A stretch of 64,000 nucleotides of DNA from NCBI RefSeq assembly GCF_004361885.1, contig NZ_SNWH01000001.1, positions 1-64,000 of the forward strand. Reading direction: 5' to 3'. Position 1 is the stretch's first letter, and every line of letters begins with the position of its first letter. The notes beneath the pieces were generated by a model, which saw only the letters and a program-made list of their open reading frames with translations, did not search any database and had not been told where the DNA came from. The position numbers were made by a program, and so were the translations under genes. Origin of the DNA: Halomonas ventosae. GTDB lineage: Bacteria > Pseudomonadota > Gammaproteobacteria > Pseudomonadales > Halomonadaceae. Shown one piece after another: positions 45,888 through 55,288 of the stretch.

Positions 45888-47015
45888 ATGCCCCTGACCC
45901 CCGAGATTCGCTGGATCGACACCTCCGAGGCCCTGGATGCCGCCTGCGCCGAAGTGGCCTCGGCCGACGTCATCGCCCTGGACACCGAGTTCTTCCGCGA
46001 GAGCACCTTCCATCCTGTGCCGGCGCTGATCCAGTTCAGCGCAGGCCCCCCCGCCTTTCTGGTGGACCCGCTGGAGGTGGAATGTACCCCGGCCTTTCGG
46101 CGACTGCTTTCAACCGGACCGCTCAAGCTGCTGCATGCCTCCAGCGAGGACCTCGAGGTATTCGCCCACTGGGCCGGCGTGCCGGTCGCGCCACTGGTGG
46201 ATACCCAGATCGCCCAGTCGCTGCTCGGCAAGGTGCCCGCCATGGGCTACCAGAAGCTGGTGGAGTATTGGGTCGGCGAGACACTGCCCAAGGACGAGAC
46301 CCGCTCCGACTGGCTCAAGCGCCCGCTCAGCGAGACCCAGCGCCTCTATGCCGCCCTCGACGTCGTCTACCTGCTACAGGTGTGGCATCACCAGTGCGAG
46401 GCGCTGGAGCGCCAGGGTCGACGGGCCTGGGTCGAGGCGGATTGTGCTGATCTGGTGGTCCAGTCGGCCCGCAGCGACGCCGCCGATGGCCAGTGGTACC
46501 TGCGTCATCGCCAGCTGTGGCGACTTTCACCCCGTCAGGTGGAGGCCTATCGACGCCTGACGCACTGGCGCGAGGGCGAGGCGCGCCGTCGCGATGTGCC
46601 CCGTGGCTGGCTGGTGCCCGACCGGCTGCTCTACGCTATCGCCGAACAGCTGCCGGAGAACCGCTTCGAGCTGGCCCGGGTCGAAGGCCTCAAGCCATCG
46701 CTGATCAAGCGTGAGGGCGATGAGCTGCTGCGACTGGTGCGCGAGGCGCAACACGTCGATGAGAACGTATTGCCGTCGGTACCGCTGTCGCCGATGGCCC
46801 CCGAGTTCAAGCAGCGTCTCAAGGCGCTCAAGAAGGTCGTCAATGCCGAGGCAGAAGCCCTCGGCGTGGCACCGGAAGTGCTGCTCAAGCGGCGCGACCT
46901 GGAGGCCCTGGTGGGCGCCGACCTCACTGAGCAGCCGTTGCCACTGCCCGGCGGCTGGCGCGGGGATCGGCTGAATGCGGCCCTGTCGGCGGCCCTCGAG
47001 GAGATTGCCCGATGA
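45888..47015 (+). CDS. rnd: Ribonuclease D
   Basis: This ~375-residue 3'-5' exonuclease trims tRNA and other small RNA precursors. The DEDDy motifs are seen in ALDTEFFRE, LLHASSEDLEVF and YAALDVVYLLQV. An HRDC domain follows at ~210-290 (LTHWREGEARRRDVPRGWL). A GTG ten codons upstream overlaps the recR stop and could be the true start; the ATG fits the family length better. Confidence 0.92.
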   Translation: MPLTPEIRWIDTSEALDAACAEVASADVIALDTEFFRESTFHPVPALIQFSAGPPAFLVDPLEVECTPAFRRLLSTGPLKLLHASSEDLEVFAHWAGVPVAPLVDTQIAQSLLGKVPAMGYQKLVEYWVGETLPKDETRSDWLKRPLSETQRLYAALDVVYLLQVWHHQCEALERQGRRAWVEADCADLVVQSARSDAADGQWYLRHRQLWRLSPRQVEAYRRLTHWREGEARRRDVPRGWLVPDRLLYAIAEQLPENRFELARVEGLKPSLIKREGDELLRLVREAQHVDENVLPSVPLSPMAPEFKQRLKALKKVVNAEAEALGVAPEVLLKRRDLEALVGADLTEQPLPLPGGWRGDRLNAALSAALEEIAR

Positions 47016-47323
47016 GCGATGACCGCATGCGGGGTGACAAGCTGCTCTGCGAGGTCTTCAAGAGTGCGCGCCAGGAGCAGTTGTATCTCTACGTGGACAA
47101 GCGCCAGGGCCTCGTGGAAGTACCCGAGGCGTTGCTCGAGCGGTTCGGTACGCCGTTGTCGGCGATGACCTTGATCCTTACCCCCGAGCGGTCGCTGGGG
47201 CGCGCTCTGGCCACGGACGTCATGGCCGCCATCCGTGACAAGGGCTATTACCTGCAGATGCCCCCGGCCAAGGAGGACTACCTGCTGGATATTTACCGCA
47301 GCCCCAGCGAGGCGCGCTACTGA
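47012..47323 (+). CDS. ycgL: YcgL domain protein
   Basis: This 103-residue protein has LCEVFKSARQEQLYLYVDKR near the start and KGYYLQMPPAKEDYLLDIY at the end, the YcgL/DUF709 pattern. Its function is unknown; E. coli YcgL has been linked to cell-death phenotypes. It overlaps rnd by 4 bp and ycgN by 1 bp. Confidence 0.92.
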   Translation: MSDDRMRGDKLLCEVFKSARQEQLYLYVDKRQGLVEVPEALLERFGTPLSAMTLILTPERSLGRALATDVMAAIRDKGYYLQMPPAKEDYLLDIYRSPSEARY

Positions 47324-47772
47324 TGCGAGACCGGTTCTGGGAGCGCTTCGACCTGGCGGAGCTCACCGACGAGGAGTGGGAGGCGCTCTGCGATGGCTGC
47401 GGCCAGTGCTGCCTGCTCAAGTTCCAGGACGAGCAATCCGGCGACCTGGCGGTGCTCAATGTCGCCTGCGAGCTGCTGGATATCCACAGCTGTCGCTGCA
47501 GCGACTACGCCCATCGCTTCGCGAGGGTGCCCGACTGCACGCAGTTGACCGCCGCGCGCATCGACGACTTCCGCTGGCTGCCGAGGTCCTGCGCCTACCG
47601 GCGGGTGGCGGAAGGGCGCAAGCTCGCCGCCTGGCACCCGCTGATCGCCGGCGGGCCTGAACGCATGCACCGCAAGGGCATCAGCGTTCGCAGCTTCGCC
47701 GTCTCGCAGCGCGAGGTGCCCGAGGACGAGCTCGAGGAGCACATCATCGCCATCCTGCCCATCGACGGCTGA
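47323..47772 (+). CDS. ycgN: YcgN-family cysteine-cluster protein (UPF0260)
   Basis: This 149-residue protein has the Cys pattern CDGCGQCCLLKFQDE, CELLDIHSCRCSDY and a later SCAYR, matching UPF0260 and the Zn/Fe-binding CxxCxxCC group. Its function is not established. It is the last gene of the dnaX-to-ycgN run. Confidence 0.92.
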   Translation: MRDRFWERFDLAELTDEEWEALCDGCGQCCLLKFQDEQSGDLAVLNVACELLDIHSCRCSDYAHRFARVPDCTQLTAARIDDFRWLPRSCAYRRVAEGRKLAAWHPLIAGGPERMHRKGISVRSFAVSQREVPEDELEEHIIAILPIDG

Positions 47773-47776
47773 GCAC

Positions 47777-49897
47777 TCAGCTATCGCGATGCGCTAGCCC
47801 CAGCGCCCAGAGGATGAAGGCGTCCTGTCGGGCGTTGTCGTGCCAGGCCTTGAAGCGTCCCGAGGCGCCGCCATGGCCGGCGGCCATATCGGTCCGCAAG
47901 AGGATGGGGCGGCCTGTCGACGTATCACCCTCACCGCCCGGGTGGCGGCTCAGTTCCTTGAGGCGCGCATAGAGCTTGGCGGGTTCCCAGTAGGGCACCC
48001 GGGTGTCGTGCCAGCTGCCTTGCAGGAAGACCGCCGGCCAGGGCTGTGCCGAGAGATTGTCCAGTGGTGAGTAGTTGCCGATACGGCGTCGTGCCTCGGG
48101 CTCGCGGGGATCGCCCCATTCGGTGTACTCCGCCGTGGTGAGCGGCAGGTCCGGGTTCTCCATGGTGCGCAGCACATCGACGAAGGGCACGTCGAGCACT
48201 GCGGCACAGAAGGCCTCAGGCGCTAGATTGAGGCTAGCGCTGACCAGCAGCCCTCCGGCACTGGCGCCATAGGCCGCGATACGCTCGCCGTCGCTGAAGC
48301 CCTTGTCGACCAGGGCATCGCGGGCAGCGAGGAAGTCGTGGAAGCTGTTCGCCTTGTGCTCGAGCTTGCCGGCCAGGTACCAGGGCTCGCCACGATCGCC
48401 GCCGCCGCGCACGTGCGCCACGGCAAAGGCCGCGCCACGCGTCAGCAGTTCCAGCCGGGCGACCGAGAACCAGGGGTCGAGCACCTCGCCATAGGCGCCG
48501 TAGCCGTAGAGCAGGGTGGGCAGGGGACGTCCGACCAGGTCGGCGCGCATCACTATCGAGACAGGAACCCGCTCGCCGTCGTGGGAGGTCGCCCAGAGCC
48601 GCTCGCAGGCCAGATGCTCGGGCGCGAGGTCGCCATGGAGGGGCTGTTGCTTGAGCAGGCGCCGCTGGCCGCTGTCAAGGTTCTGTTCGATCCAGGTCAC
48701 CGGCAGGGTGAAGGACTCCTCGCGCAGCCGCAGCTGGCGGCTGTCGAAGTGCGGCGTGTCGCCGAGGGCCAGGCTGCAGGGCAGCTCCGGCAGTGGCAGT
48801 CGTTCGTCGCGGGTGATGGCGTGATCGGCATCCAGTTCGAGGACGCGCAGATGTACCTGAGCCTCGTGGTGGTCGCGTTCGGTGATCACCAGTCCCCAGT
48901 CGAAGGCATCGACGCCCTCCAGGGTGGCATCGTCGCGATGGGCGATCAGCGGCTGCCAGTGGGTAGCGGGGTCGACCTCGCTTAGCCGCTGCTCGGCCAG
49001 CACATCGAGCCGGAAGTGGGTAGCTGCGCGGTTATGCACTACATAGAAGTGGCCGGGGCGGTGGTCCAGCGCATACTCCACCCCGTTTTCCCGGGGACGG
49101 AAGCAGCGCGGTGCTGTGGCCGGCGCCCGGGCAGGGATCAGGTGACTTTCGCTGGTGTCCTTGGAGGCGCTCTCCACCACCAGCCACTCCCGGGAGCGGG
49201 TCTTGCCCAGGCCCAGCCAGAACTCCGGGTCCTCCTCGCGCAGCACCAGTGCCGGCTCGCCGGCCCTGCCGGCAGCGAGGGACACTCGCCAGATGCTCTC
49301 CGGGCGCTGGGTGGCATCATAGCGGGTGAAGAGCAGCGTGGCGTTGTCCTCGGCCCAGCCGATCTCGGGGCCGATCTCCTCGAGCAGCGCCCTGGGTTCA
49401 CCACCGGGCAGGCGCTTGAGATAGAGCGTATAGGTCTCATCGCCGCGGGTATCCTCGCTCCAGGCCAGCCAGGCCTCGTCGGGGGAGAGGGCCATGTCGC
49501 CCACCTCGAGGAAATCGTGCTCGGCAGCCCTGGCCTGCAGGTCGAAGAAGCACTCCGCGGCATCGGGGTCGCCATTGGGGTGACGCCACCAGACCGGGTA
49601 GTCGGCATCCGCCGCCGTCTCGCTCCAAACCGTGAAGTGGTCCAGGGGTGTCTTCAGCCCGTGGACGGCGAGTTCACGGCGGGCCAGATGGCCGTGGTAG
49701 AGCCGCTCGACCAGCTCATCGAGGGGGGCGAACCACTGGCGTGACTCCTGATTGGCCGCTTCCAGGAAGGCACTGACGGCGGGATCATCGCGGTTCTCCA
49801 GCCAGTGCCATGCCGGGTCATCGGCGTGGCGGAAGCGAGTCACGGGATCGTCGGCGGGCCTGTCGTGGGGCTGGTTATGTGGCGGCTGTGCTTTCAT
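47777..49897 (-). CDS. ptrB: Oligopeptidase B (S9A serine peptidase)
   Basis: This 706-residue cytoplasmic enzyme cuts peptides after basic residues. The N-terminal beta-propeller part has FTVWSETAADADYPVWWRH and GDMALSPDEAWLAWSED. The catalytic domain has the nucleophile in YGASAGGLLVSASLN, the Asp in LQGSWHDTRVPYWEP and the His in DMAAGHGGASGRF. It is convergent with ycgN, 4 bp away. Confidence 0.93.
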   Translation of the reverse strand: MKAQPPHNQPHDRPADDPVTRFRHADDPAWHWLENRDDPAVSAFLEAANQESRQWFAPLDELVERLYHGHLARRELAVHGLKTPLDHFTVWSETAADADYPVWWRHPNGDPDAAECFFDLQARAAEHDFLEVGDMALSPDEAWLAWSEDTRGDETYTLYLKRLPGGEPRALLEEIGPEIGWAEDNATLLFTRYDATQRPESIWRVSLAAGRAGEPALVLREEDPEFWLGLGKTRSREWLVVESASKDTSESHLIPARAPATAPRCFRPRENGVEYALDHRPGHFYVVHNRAATHFRLDVLAEQRLSEVDPATHWQPLIAHRDDATLEGVDAFDWGLVITERDHHEAQVHLRVLELDADHAITRDERLPLPELPCSLALGDTPHFDSRQLRLREESFTLPVTWIEQNLDSGQRRLLKQQPLHGDLAPEHLACERLWATSHDGERVPVSIVMRADLVGRPLPTLLYGYGAYGEVLDPWFSVARLELLTRGAAFAVAHVRGGGDRGEPWYLAGKLEHKANSFHDFLAARDALVDKGFSDGERIAAYGASAGGLLVSASLNLAPEAFCAAVLDVPFVDVLRTMENPDLPLTTAEYTEWGDPREPEARRRIGNYSPLDNLSAQPWPAVFLQGSWHDTRVPYWEPAKLYARLKELSRHPGGEGDTSTGRPILLRTDMAAGHGGASGRFKAWHDNARQDAFILWALGLAHRDS

Positions 49898-49968
49898 GTC
49901 GCGAGATGTACCATACTCAGTGTATTTTCAAGAACGTGCATTGTAGATGCACCTGTCGCGAGGACGTG

Positions 49969-50415
49969 ATGCTGATTTCAGATTCGACCTCCCTACTATG
50001 GCTGGTCTATGGCGTATTGTCGCTGGTGGTGCTGCTAACCGGCTACCTGGGGCTGGGTTTTTTGCCGCGCTTGCCGCGGTTGGTGATCACCTGGCTGGTG
50101 GCCGGGGTGATGTGGACGCCGGCACACTTCCGGCTGCCCTTGCTGGAAGAGGGCGAATTCTACACCGGCTTCGCCCCGGCGGCGGTGGTGGCGGCCGTGG
50201 CATTTCTCGAACACAACAGGGCGACCCTGGTGCCGGTTGCCGCGCTGCTTGCCGTGGGGGCCGGACTCGGCGCTCTGGTCGGACTGTTGCTGTGGTGGCG
50301 TGGCCGTCATCGAGGTACTCTCGACGAGGATCACTACAGGGACATGGATGACCAGGCGCCCGCCGCCCATCGCCGCGGTGGCCAGGGTGAGCGCAAGGAG
50401 CCGGTGATCGGCTAG
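49969..50415 (+). CDS. Small membrane protein of unknown function
   Basis: This 148-residue protein has three or four hydrophobic helices (LLWLVYGVLSLVVLLTGYLG and on) and a charged His/Arg-rich cytoplasmic tail. I do not recognise it. GCGAGGACGTG precedes the start. It lies 10 bp upstream of the VWA gene, suggesting an operon. A GTGCAT/ATGCAC inverted repeat (49936-49952) lies in its leader. Confidence 0.65.
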   Translation: MLISDSTSLLWLVYGVLSLVVLLTGYLGLGFLPRLPRLVITWLVAGVMWTPAHFRLPLLEEGEFYTGFAPAAVVAAVAFLEHNRATLVPVAALLAVGAGLGALVGLLLWWRGRHRGTLDEDHYRDMDDQAPAAHRRGGQGERKEPVIG

Positions 50416-50425
50416 GAGGCTGCCA

Positions 50426-52270
50426 ATGGGCGGGTATGGCGAGGAAAGATCGCCTGGCTGGTTGAGCGGGATCCTGGCCATATGCTGTGCCCTGTGGGTG
50501 TGGGGTGGGCCAGCGGTGGCCCAGCAAGGCGGGGAACAGCGGCCGGATGTCCGGGTGGTGGTCGATGTCTCCGGCAGCATGAAGCACAACGATCCCGACC
50601 GATTGGCGCTCAGTGCCCTGGATATGCTGGTGGCACTGTTGCCCAACGGTGTTACGGCGGGCGTATGGACCTTCGGCGAGACGGTCGACAATCCCCTACC
50701 GTTAGATGAGGTAGATGCCGCCTGGCGCCAGCGTGCCCGGGCCCTGCCGCCTGCCCTGCAGGCCTATCAGCAGTACACCGACATCGAGCTGGCCCTACGT
50801 GAAGCGGCAATGGCCAAGGCCCAGGGCGGGCGTCATCTAGTGCTACTTACCGATGGCATGATCGATCTGCCGCCGCTACGCGGGGCCAAGCCCGGCATCG
50901 ACCAGGCCTCGCGTCGGCGCCTGGTGGAGCAGTTGGCCAACGAGCTGGCCGAGCAGAACGTGACCCTGCATGCCATCGCCTTTTCCGACCAGGCCGATCT
51001 GGCGCTGGTGGAGCGGCTGGCTCAGTCCACCGGCGGGCTGGCATCGCTGGCCGAAAATCCCGAGGCACTGCTGGGGGCCTTCCTCGACATCATCGAGCGC
51101 ATCTTCCCGTCGGATCAGGTCCCCCTGGAGGCGGGACGCTTCTTCATCGACGATGGCGTCGAGACGTTTTCCGCGTTGCTCTTCCATGAGCCCGACGATC
51201 TCCCCTTGGCGCTGATTGCACCGGACGGCACGCGCTACCGTGCCGCTGGGCTGCTGGATGATATCCGCTGGCAGGTGGCGCCACGCTTCGATCTGATCCA
51301 GGTGCCCAAGCCCCAGGTCGGCGAGTGGCGTCTGGAAGGGGTGGTGGGCGAGAGCAGTCGCGTTAATGTCGTCTCCTCGCGCCACCTGCGTACTGCCGAT
51401 CTGCCGACCACCCTCTATCTGGGTTTTGAGGTGCCGGTGGAGGCCTGGCTGGAGCGCGATGGCGAACCCCCGGGTATCGGCAGCGAGGGGCTTTCCATGT
51501 CGATCCTGCTGCAGGACTTGACGGGTGTGATACAGTCGCGGGTCACCCTGAAAGCCGACGCCGGGCGCTTCCGGGGACGCCTGCCGGCGCCTGCCCTGAC
51601 CGGCAATGCGCGCCTGGTGATTCGGGCCGAAGGGGAGAATTTCCAGCGCCAACGGGAGCAGGCAGTGAACGTGCTGCCGGCCATCGGAGCCGTGCATCGG
51701 CCCCGCGAGGGCCGGGTAGTGCTGGCCGCCAAGCATCCGCGGCTGACGCGCGACAATACCCGGATCCATGGCGAGCTGCAGGGCGAGCGACTCGAGGCCC
51801 GGCCGGTCGAGGAGTCGCGCTGGCATCTCGATCTGCCCGAGCTCGACGAGACGCTGAGTCAGCCACTGCGGCTCACGGCCACCATCGAGCTGGATGGCGA
51901 GGCGCGCGAACTGGCCCTGCCGAGGTTGCTGCTCAATCCTGATGGCCGTATCGGCATCGACCTAGCGGATGTGGCCGGCTCGACCCTTGGCACCCAGCGC
52001 TTCGCAGATGGGAGGCCTGACGATGCGTCGCCGCCGTCCGCCGAGACCATGGCCGACCGTTTCGTCGCCTGGGTCAATCGCCTGCCCGAGGCAGCGATTG
52101 ACCTCTGGCAGGCGGGCATGCCGGGCCTGCAGCGACTATGGCAAGCGCAGCGTCGCGACCCGCGCCTATGGAGTGCCGTGGTGCTATTGGTGCTGGTGTG
52201 GCTAGTGGCCAGCCTGAGCCGGCGTCGTCGCAGGCGACGCCCACCCCGGCGGGAGGAACCCCATGTGTGA
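50426..52270 (+). CDS. Secreted/membrane-anchored VWA domain protein
   Basis: This 614-residue protein has a signal peptide ending near AVAQQ, then a von Willebrand A domain whose metal motif is VVVDVSGSMKHNDP, with a later VLLTDGMIDL. Beta-rich domains follow (FFIDDGVETFSALLFHEP; LTLTATIELDGEA-like strands). A final membrane helix (LWSAVVLLVLVWLVASL) ends in an Arg-rich tail, so most of the protein is periplasmic. It resembles the TIGR03503 group as I remember it. It overlaps the amidotransferase gene by 8 bp. Confidence 0.78.
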   Translation: MGGYGEERSPGWLSGILAICCALWVWGGPAVAQQGGEQRPDVRVVVDVSGSMKHNDPDRLALSALDMLVALLPNGVTAGVWTFGETVDNPLPLDEVDAAWRQRARALPPALQAYQQYTDIELALREAAMAKAQGGRHLVLLTDGMIDLPPLRGAKPGIDQASRRRLVEQLANELAEQNVTLHAIAFSDQADLALVERLAQSTGGLASLAENPEALLGAFLDIIERIFPSDQVPLEAGRFFIDDGVETFSALLFHEPDDLPLALIAPDGTRYRAAGLLDDIRWQVAPRFDLIQVPKPQVGEWRLEGVVGESSRVNVVSSRHLRTADLPTTLYLGFEVPVEAWLERDGEPPGIGSEGLSMSILLQDLTGVIQSRVTLKADAGRFRGRLPAPALTGNARLVIRAEGENFQRQREQAVNVLPAIGAVHRPREGRVVLAAKHPRLTRDNTRIHGELQGERLEARPVEESRWHLDLPELDETLSQPLRLTATIELDGEARELALPRLLLNPDGRIGIDLADVAGSTLGTQRFADGRPDDASPPSAETMADRFVAWVNRLPEAAIDLWQAGMPGLQRLWQAQRRDPRLWSAVVLLVLVWLVASLSRRRRRRRPPRREEPHV

Positions 52271-53051
52271 ACTGCTGGGCATGAGTGCCAATGTGCCCAC
52301 CGATATCTGCTTCAGCTTCACCGGCTTTCTGCACCGTGGCGGAGGCACCGGGCCGCACCGCGATGGCTGGGGCATCGCTTTCTACGAGGCGGGCGGCTAT
52401 CGGGAGTTTCGTGATCCGCATCCCTCGGTGCATTCCCCCATCGCTCGGCTGATCTGCGACTATCCGATCAAGTCCAACATCGTCATCAGCCATATCCGCC
52501 AGGCCAATGTCGGCCAGGTACAGTTGGCCAATACCCATCCCTTCGTTCGCGAGATGTGGGGGCGCCCCTGGTGCTACGCGCACAATGGTCAGCTTGCCGA
52601 CTGGCAGGCCTTGCCACTTTCTTTCTATCGTCCGGTGGGCAGCACCGATAGCGAACATGCCTTCTGCTGGCTGCTTGGCGAGCTACGCGGGGCCTTTCCC
52701 GAGCCGCCGGAGGATGAATGCCAGCGTCATGCCCTCCAGGAGACCCTGCACAGGCTCTGTGAGCGGCTACGTGGCCTGGGTGTGTGCAACCTGCTGCTGG
52801 CCGATGGCGACTACCTCTATACCTACTGTTCCACCAAACTGGCTCACATCACCCGCCGGGCGCCCTTCGGCCGGGCGAGCCTCTCGGATGCTGAGCTGAC
52901 GGTTAATTTCGCTGAGCACACCACGCCCAACGATGTGGTCTCGGTGATTGCCACCGAGCCGCTCACCGACAACGAAGAGTGGGTGAGCATGATGCCCGGC
53001 GAGTTGCTGGTCTGGCAGGCGGGCATGATTCAAGCGCAGTTTAACAAGTAA
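52263..53051 (+). CDS. Class II glutamine amidotransferase (YafJ-like)
   Basis: This 262-residue protein begins MCELLGMSANVPTDICFSF, with Cys2 as the N-terminal nucleophile after Met removal. GPHRDGWGIAFYE, SHIRQANVG and HPFVREMWGRPWCYAHNGQL are the Ntn-hydrolase/GATase II motifs. It likely hydrolyses gamma-glutamyl amides; the acceptor is unknown. Some relatives act in ergothioneine-type pathways, but no such neighbours are here. Confidence 0.85.
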   Translation: MCELLGMSANVPTDICFSFTGFLHRGGGTGPHRDGWGIAFYEAGGYREFRDPHPSVHSPIARLICDYPIKSNIVISHIRQANVGQVQLANTHPFVREMWGRPWCYAHNGQLADWQALPLSFYRPVGSTDSEHAFCWLLGELRGAFPEPPEDECQRHALQETLHRLCERLRGLGVCNLLLADGDYLYTYCSTKLAHITRRAPFGRASLSDAELTVNFAEHTTPNDVVSVIATEPLTDNEEWVSMMPGELLVWQAGMIQAQFNK

Positions 53052-53116
53052 GTTTCAATCAGTTGTTTTACGGTGGCAATGTCGTAGGGCTATCGCAGTT
53101 GGATCTGACGAGGGGT

Positions 53117-53221
53117 GCCGGGGACAGGTCGTAGAGAGGGTCCTACGCCAGGGATGGCGTCGGTAGCGCCCAGGGAGGGGTTCACAGCGCCTCTCAATGG
53201 TCCGGCACTCCGGGACCTGTC
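53117..53221. repeat. Inverted-repeat-bounded intergenic element, REP/MITE-like
   Basis: GACAGGTC (53123-53130) and GACCTGTC (53214-53221) bound about 100 bp containing the hairpin ACGCCA-GGGA-TGGCGT (53145-53160) and a GGCG-rich body. It sits in the 295-bp gap before fadD. The structure suggests an interspersed repeat; copy number cannot be seen from one window. Confidence 0.45.
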
Positions 53222-53346
53222 GCGACGGATGAGGCCCGAGCGATACTGCTATCTGCGATACCCTTGGGCAATGCCGCTGTTATGACGCTTGGCGCATACA
53301 ACAACGACACCGCTGATGCCCTCAGCCGCTGCCGGGAGAACTGTCC

Positions 53347-55023
53347 ATGAGCGACAATGCCAAGCCCGCCATCCTGTCCGGAGAGACCCTGGAAGGACTC
53401 GATGACTACGCCTCGGTAATGGATATCTTCCACGCCTCGGTGAGGCGATTTGCCGACAAGCCAGCCTTCAGCTGCATGGGGCGTGTGCTGACCTATGCCG
53501 AACTCGACCGCCTCTCGGCGGACTTTACCGCCTGGCTACAGCAATCGACCACGCTTCAGCCAGGGGAGCGTATCGCCATCCAGTTGCCCAATGTGCTGCA
53601 GTTCCCGGTGGCGGTCTTTGGGGCTTTGCGGGCGGGGCTGGTGGTGGTCAACACCAATCCGCTCTATACCGAGCGCGAGATGGCCCATCAGTTCAAGGAT
53701 TCCGGGGTCAGGGCCATCGTCATCCTGGCCAACATGGCTGCCAAGCTTGAACGGATCCTCGAGCGCACCGATATCCAGCAGGTGGTGGTAACCGAACTCG
53801 CCGACCTGCATGCTTTTCCCAAGCGCCAGTTGATTAATGCCGTGGTCAAGCACGTCAAGCGGATGGTGCCGGCCTACTCGCTACCCGGCGCCACCCCGTT
53901 CAGAGAGGCCCTTCGCACGGGCGCCGGGCATCGCCATCGCGAGGTGACCTCTGGTCCCGACGATATTGCCGCGCTGCAGTATACCGGCGGAACCTCGGGG
54001 CTGCCCAAGGGGGCCATGCTGACCCACCGCAACCTGGTGGCCAACATGCTCCAGGCCCGTCAGGCCATCGGCCCGGCGCTTGCCGAAGGCGGCGAGACCA
54101 TCATCGCGCCATTGCCCGTCTACCATATCTATACCTTTACGGTAAACGGCCTGTTCATGATGGAAACCGGCAATCATTCGGTGCTGATTCCCAATCCCCG
54201 CGACCTGGATGGCTTCGTCAAGACTCTCAGAAGGGTGCGCTTCACCGGCTTCATCGGCCTCAATACCCTCTTCAATGCCCTGTGCGATCGCGAGGACTTT
54301 CGGCGTCTCGACTTCTCCCGCTTGCACCTGACGATCTCCGGCGGCATGGCGTTGACGCACTCTGCGGCGCAGCGTTGGGAGGCGGTTACCGGCTGTCCGG
54401 TGGCCGAGGGCTATGGGCTGACCGAGACCTCGCCGATCGTCAGCTTCAACCCCGTGGAAGCCATCGAGCTGGGTACTATCGGCAAGCCGGTAGCGGGCAC
54501 CGAGGTAAAGGTGGTCGATAGCGATGGCCGGGATGCGCCTCTCGAGAGCCCCGGTGAGCTTTACGTCAGGGGGCCGCAGGTGATGAAGGGCTACTGGAAC
54601 CGTGATGAGGAGACCGCAGCGGCGATCGATGACCAGGGGTGGTTGCGTACCGGCGACATCGCTGTGCTCCAGGCGGATGGTTATATCCGCATCGTCGACC
54701 GCAAGAAGGACATGATCCTGGTCTCGGGTTTCAACGTGTACCCCAACGAGATCGAGGACGTGGTGGCGGCCCATCCGGGAGTGATCGAGTCCGCGGCCAT
54801 AGGCGTGCCCGACGCGACCAGCGGCGAGGCGATCAAGCTGTTCGTCGTCGCCCGTGATGCGTCCCTGGATGCCGAGACCCTGCGCGCCTGGTGCAAGAAG
54901 GACCTCTCCGGCTACAAAGTGCCCCGCTATGTGGCGTTTCGCGATGCGTTGCCCAAGACGAATGTGGGCAAGATCCTGCGTCGCCAACTGCGTGATGAAG
55001 AGTGCGAGAAGGCGGGAGCCTGA
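53347..55023 (+). CDS. fadD: Long-chain fatty acid-CoA ligase
   Basis: This 558-residue AMP-forming enzyme activates fatty acids for beta-oxidation. The AMP-binding P-loop is YTGGTSGLPKGAMLTH, GYGLTETSP follows, and the FadD signature and hinge appear in DRKKDMILVSGFNVYPNEIED. The catalytic Lys lies in LPKTNVGKILRR. TGCCGGGAGAACTG precedes the start. A degraded copy of its own 3' end follows immediately. Confidence 0.93.
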   Translation: MSDNAKPAILSGETLEGLDDYASVMDIFHASVRRFADKPAFSCMGRVLTYAELDRLSADFTAWLQQSTTLQPGERIAIQLPNVLQFPVAVFGALRAGLVVVNTNPLYTEREMAHQFKDSGVRAIVILANMAAKLERILERTDIQQVVVTELADLHAFPKRQLINAVVKHVKRMVPAYSLPGATPFREALRTGAGHRHREVTSGPDDIAALQYTGGTSGLPKGAMLTHRNLVANMLQARQAIGPALAEGGETIIAPLPVYHIYTFTVNGLFMMETGNHSVLIPNPRDLDGFVKTLRRVRFTGFIGLNTLFNALCDREDFRRLDFSRLHLTISGGMALTHSAAQRWEAVTGCPVAEGYGLTETSPIVSFNPVEAIELGTIGKPVAGTEVKVVDSDGRDAPLESPGELYVRGPQVMKGYWNRDEETAAAIDDQGWLRTGDIAVLQADGYIRIVDRKKDMILVSGFNVYPNEIEDVVAAHPGVIESAAIGVPDATSGEAIKLFVVARDASLDAETLRAWCKKDLSGYKVPRYVAFRDALPKTNVGKILRRQLRDEECEKAGA

Positions 55024-55038
55024 TTCTGGCCACTTGAG

Positions 55039-55127
55039 TTGCCCAAGACGCTGTCAAGTTCAGCAAGATCCTGCATTGCCAACTGCGTGACGAAGAGAGC
55101 GAAAAGCGCGAAAAGACGAAGGCTTGA
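55039..55127 (+). pseudogene. Remnant of a second fadD, 3' end only
   Basis: This stretch repeats the last ~80 bp of fadD. TTGCCCAAGACG is kept, a frame change follows, and then KFSKILHCQLRDEESEKREK and a stop parallel the KILRRQLRDEECEK end of the intact gene. Tandem fadD paralogues are usual in Pseudomonas and relatives, so this is probably what is left after deletion of the second copy. Confidence 0.8.
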
Positions 55128-55288
55128 TCCCGAGCGTCGACGATAGTCAGCGTCTTGCGAGCGGATAGTCAGGCTTTGTTGGCCGCGATTAGGCGCCGCC
55201 CAGGCCTCGGCGTTACAATGTAGTGTCTGCCCGGGAGTCCCGAGCGGGCTGTTCATGATGACCGTGACCGGAGACGATCATAGAAACC

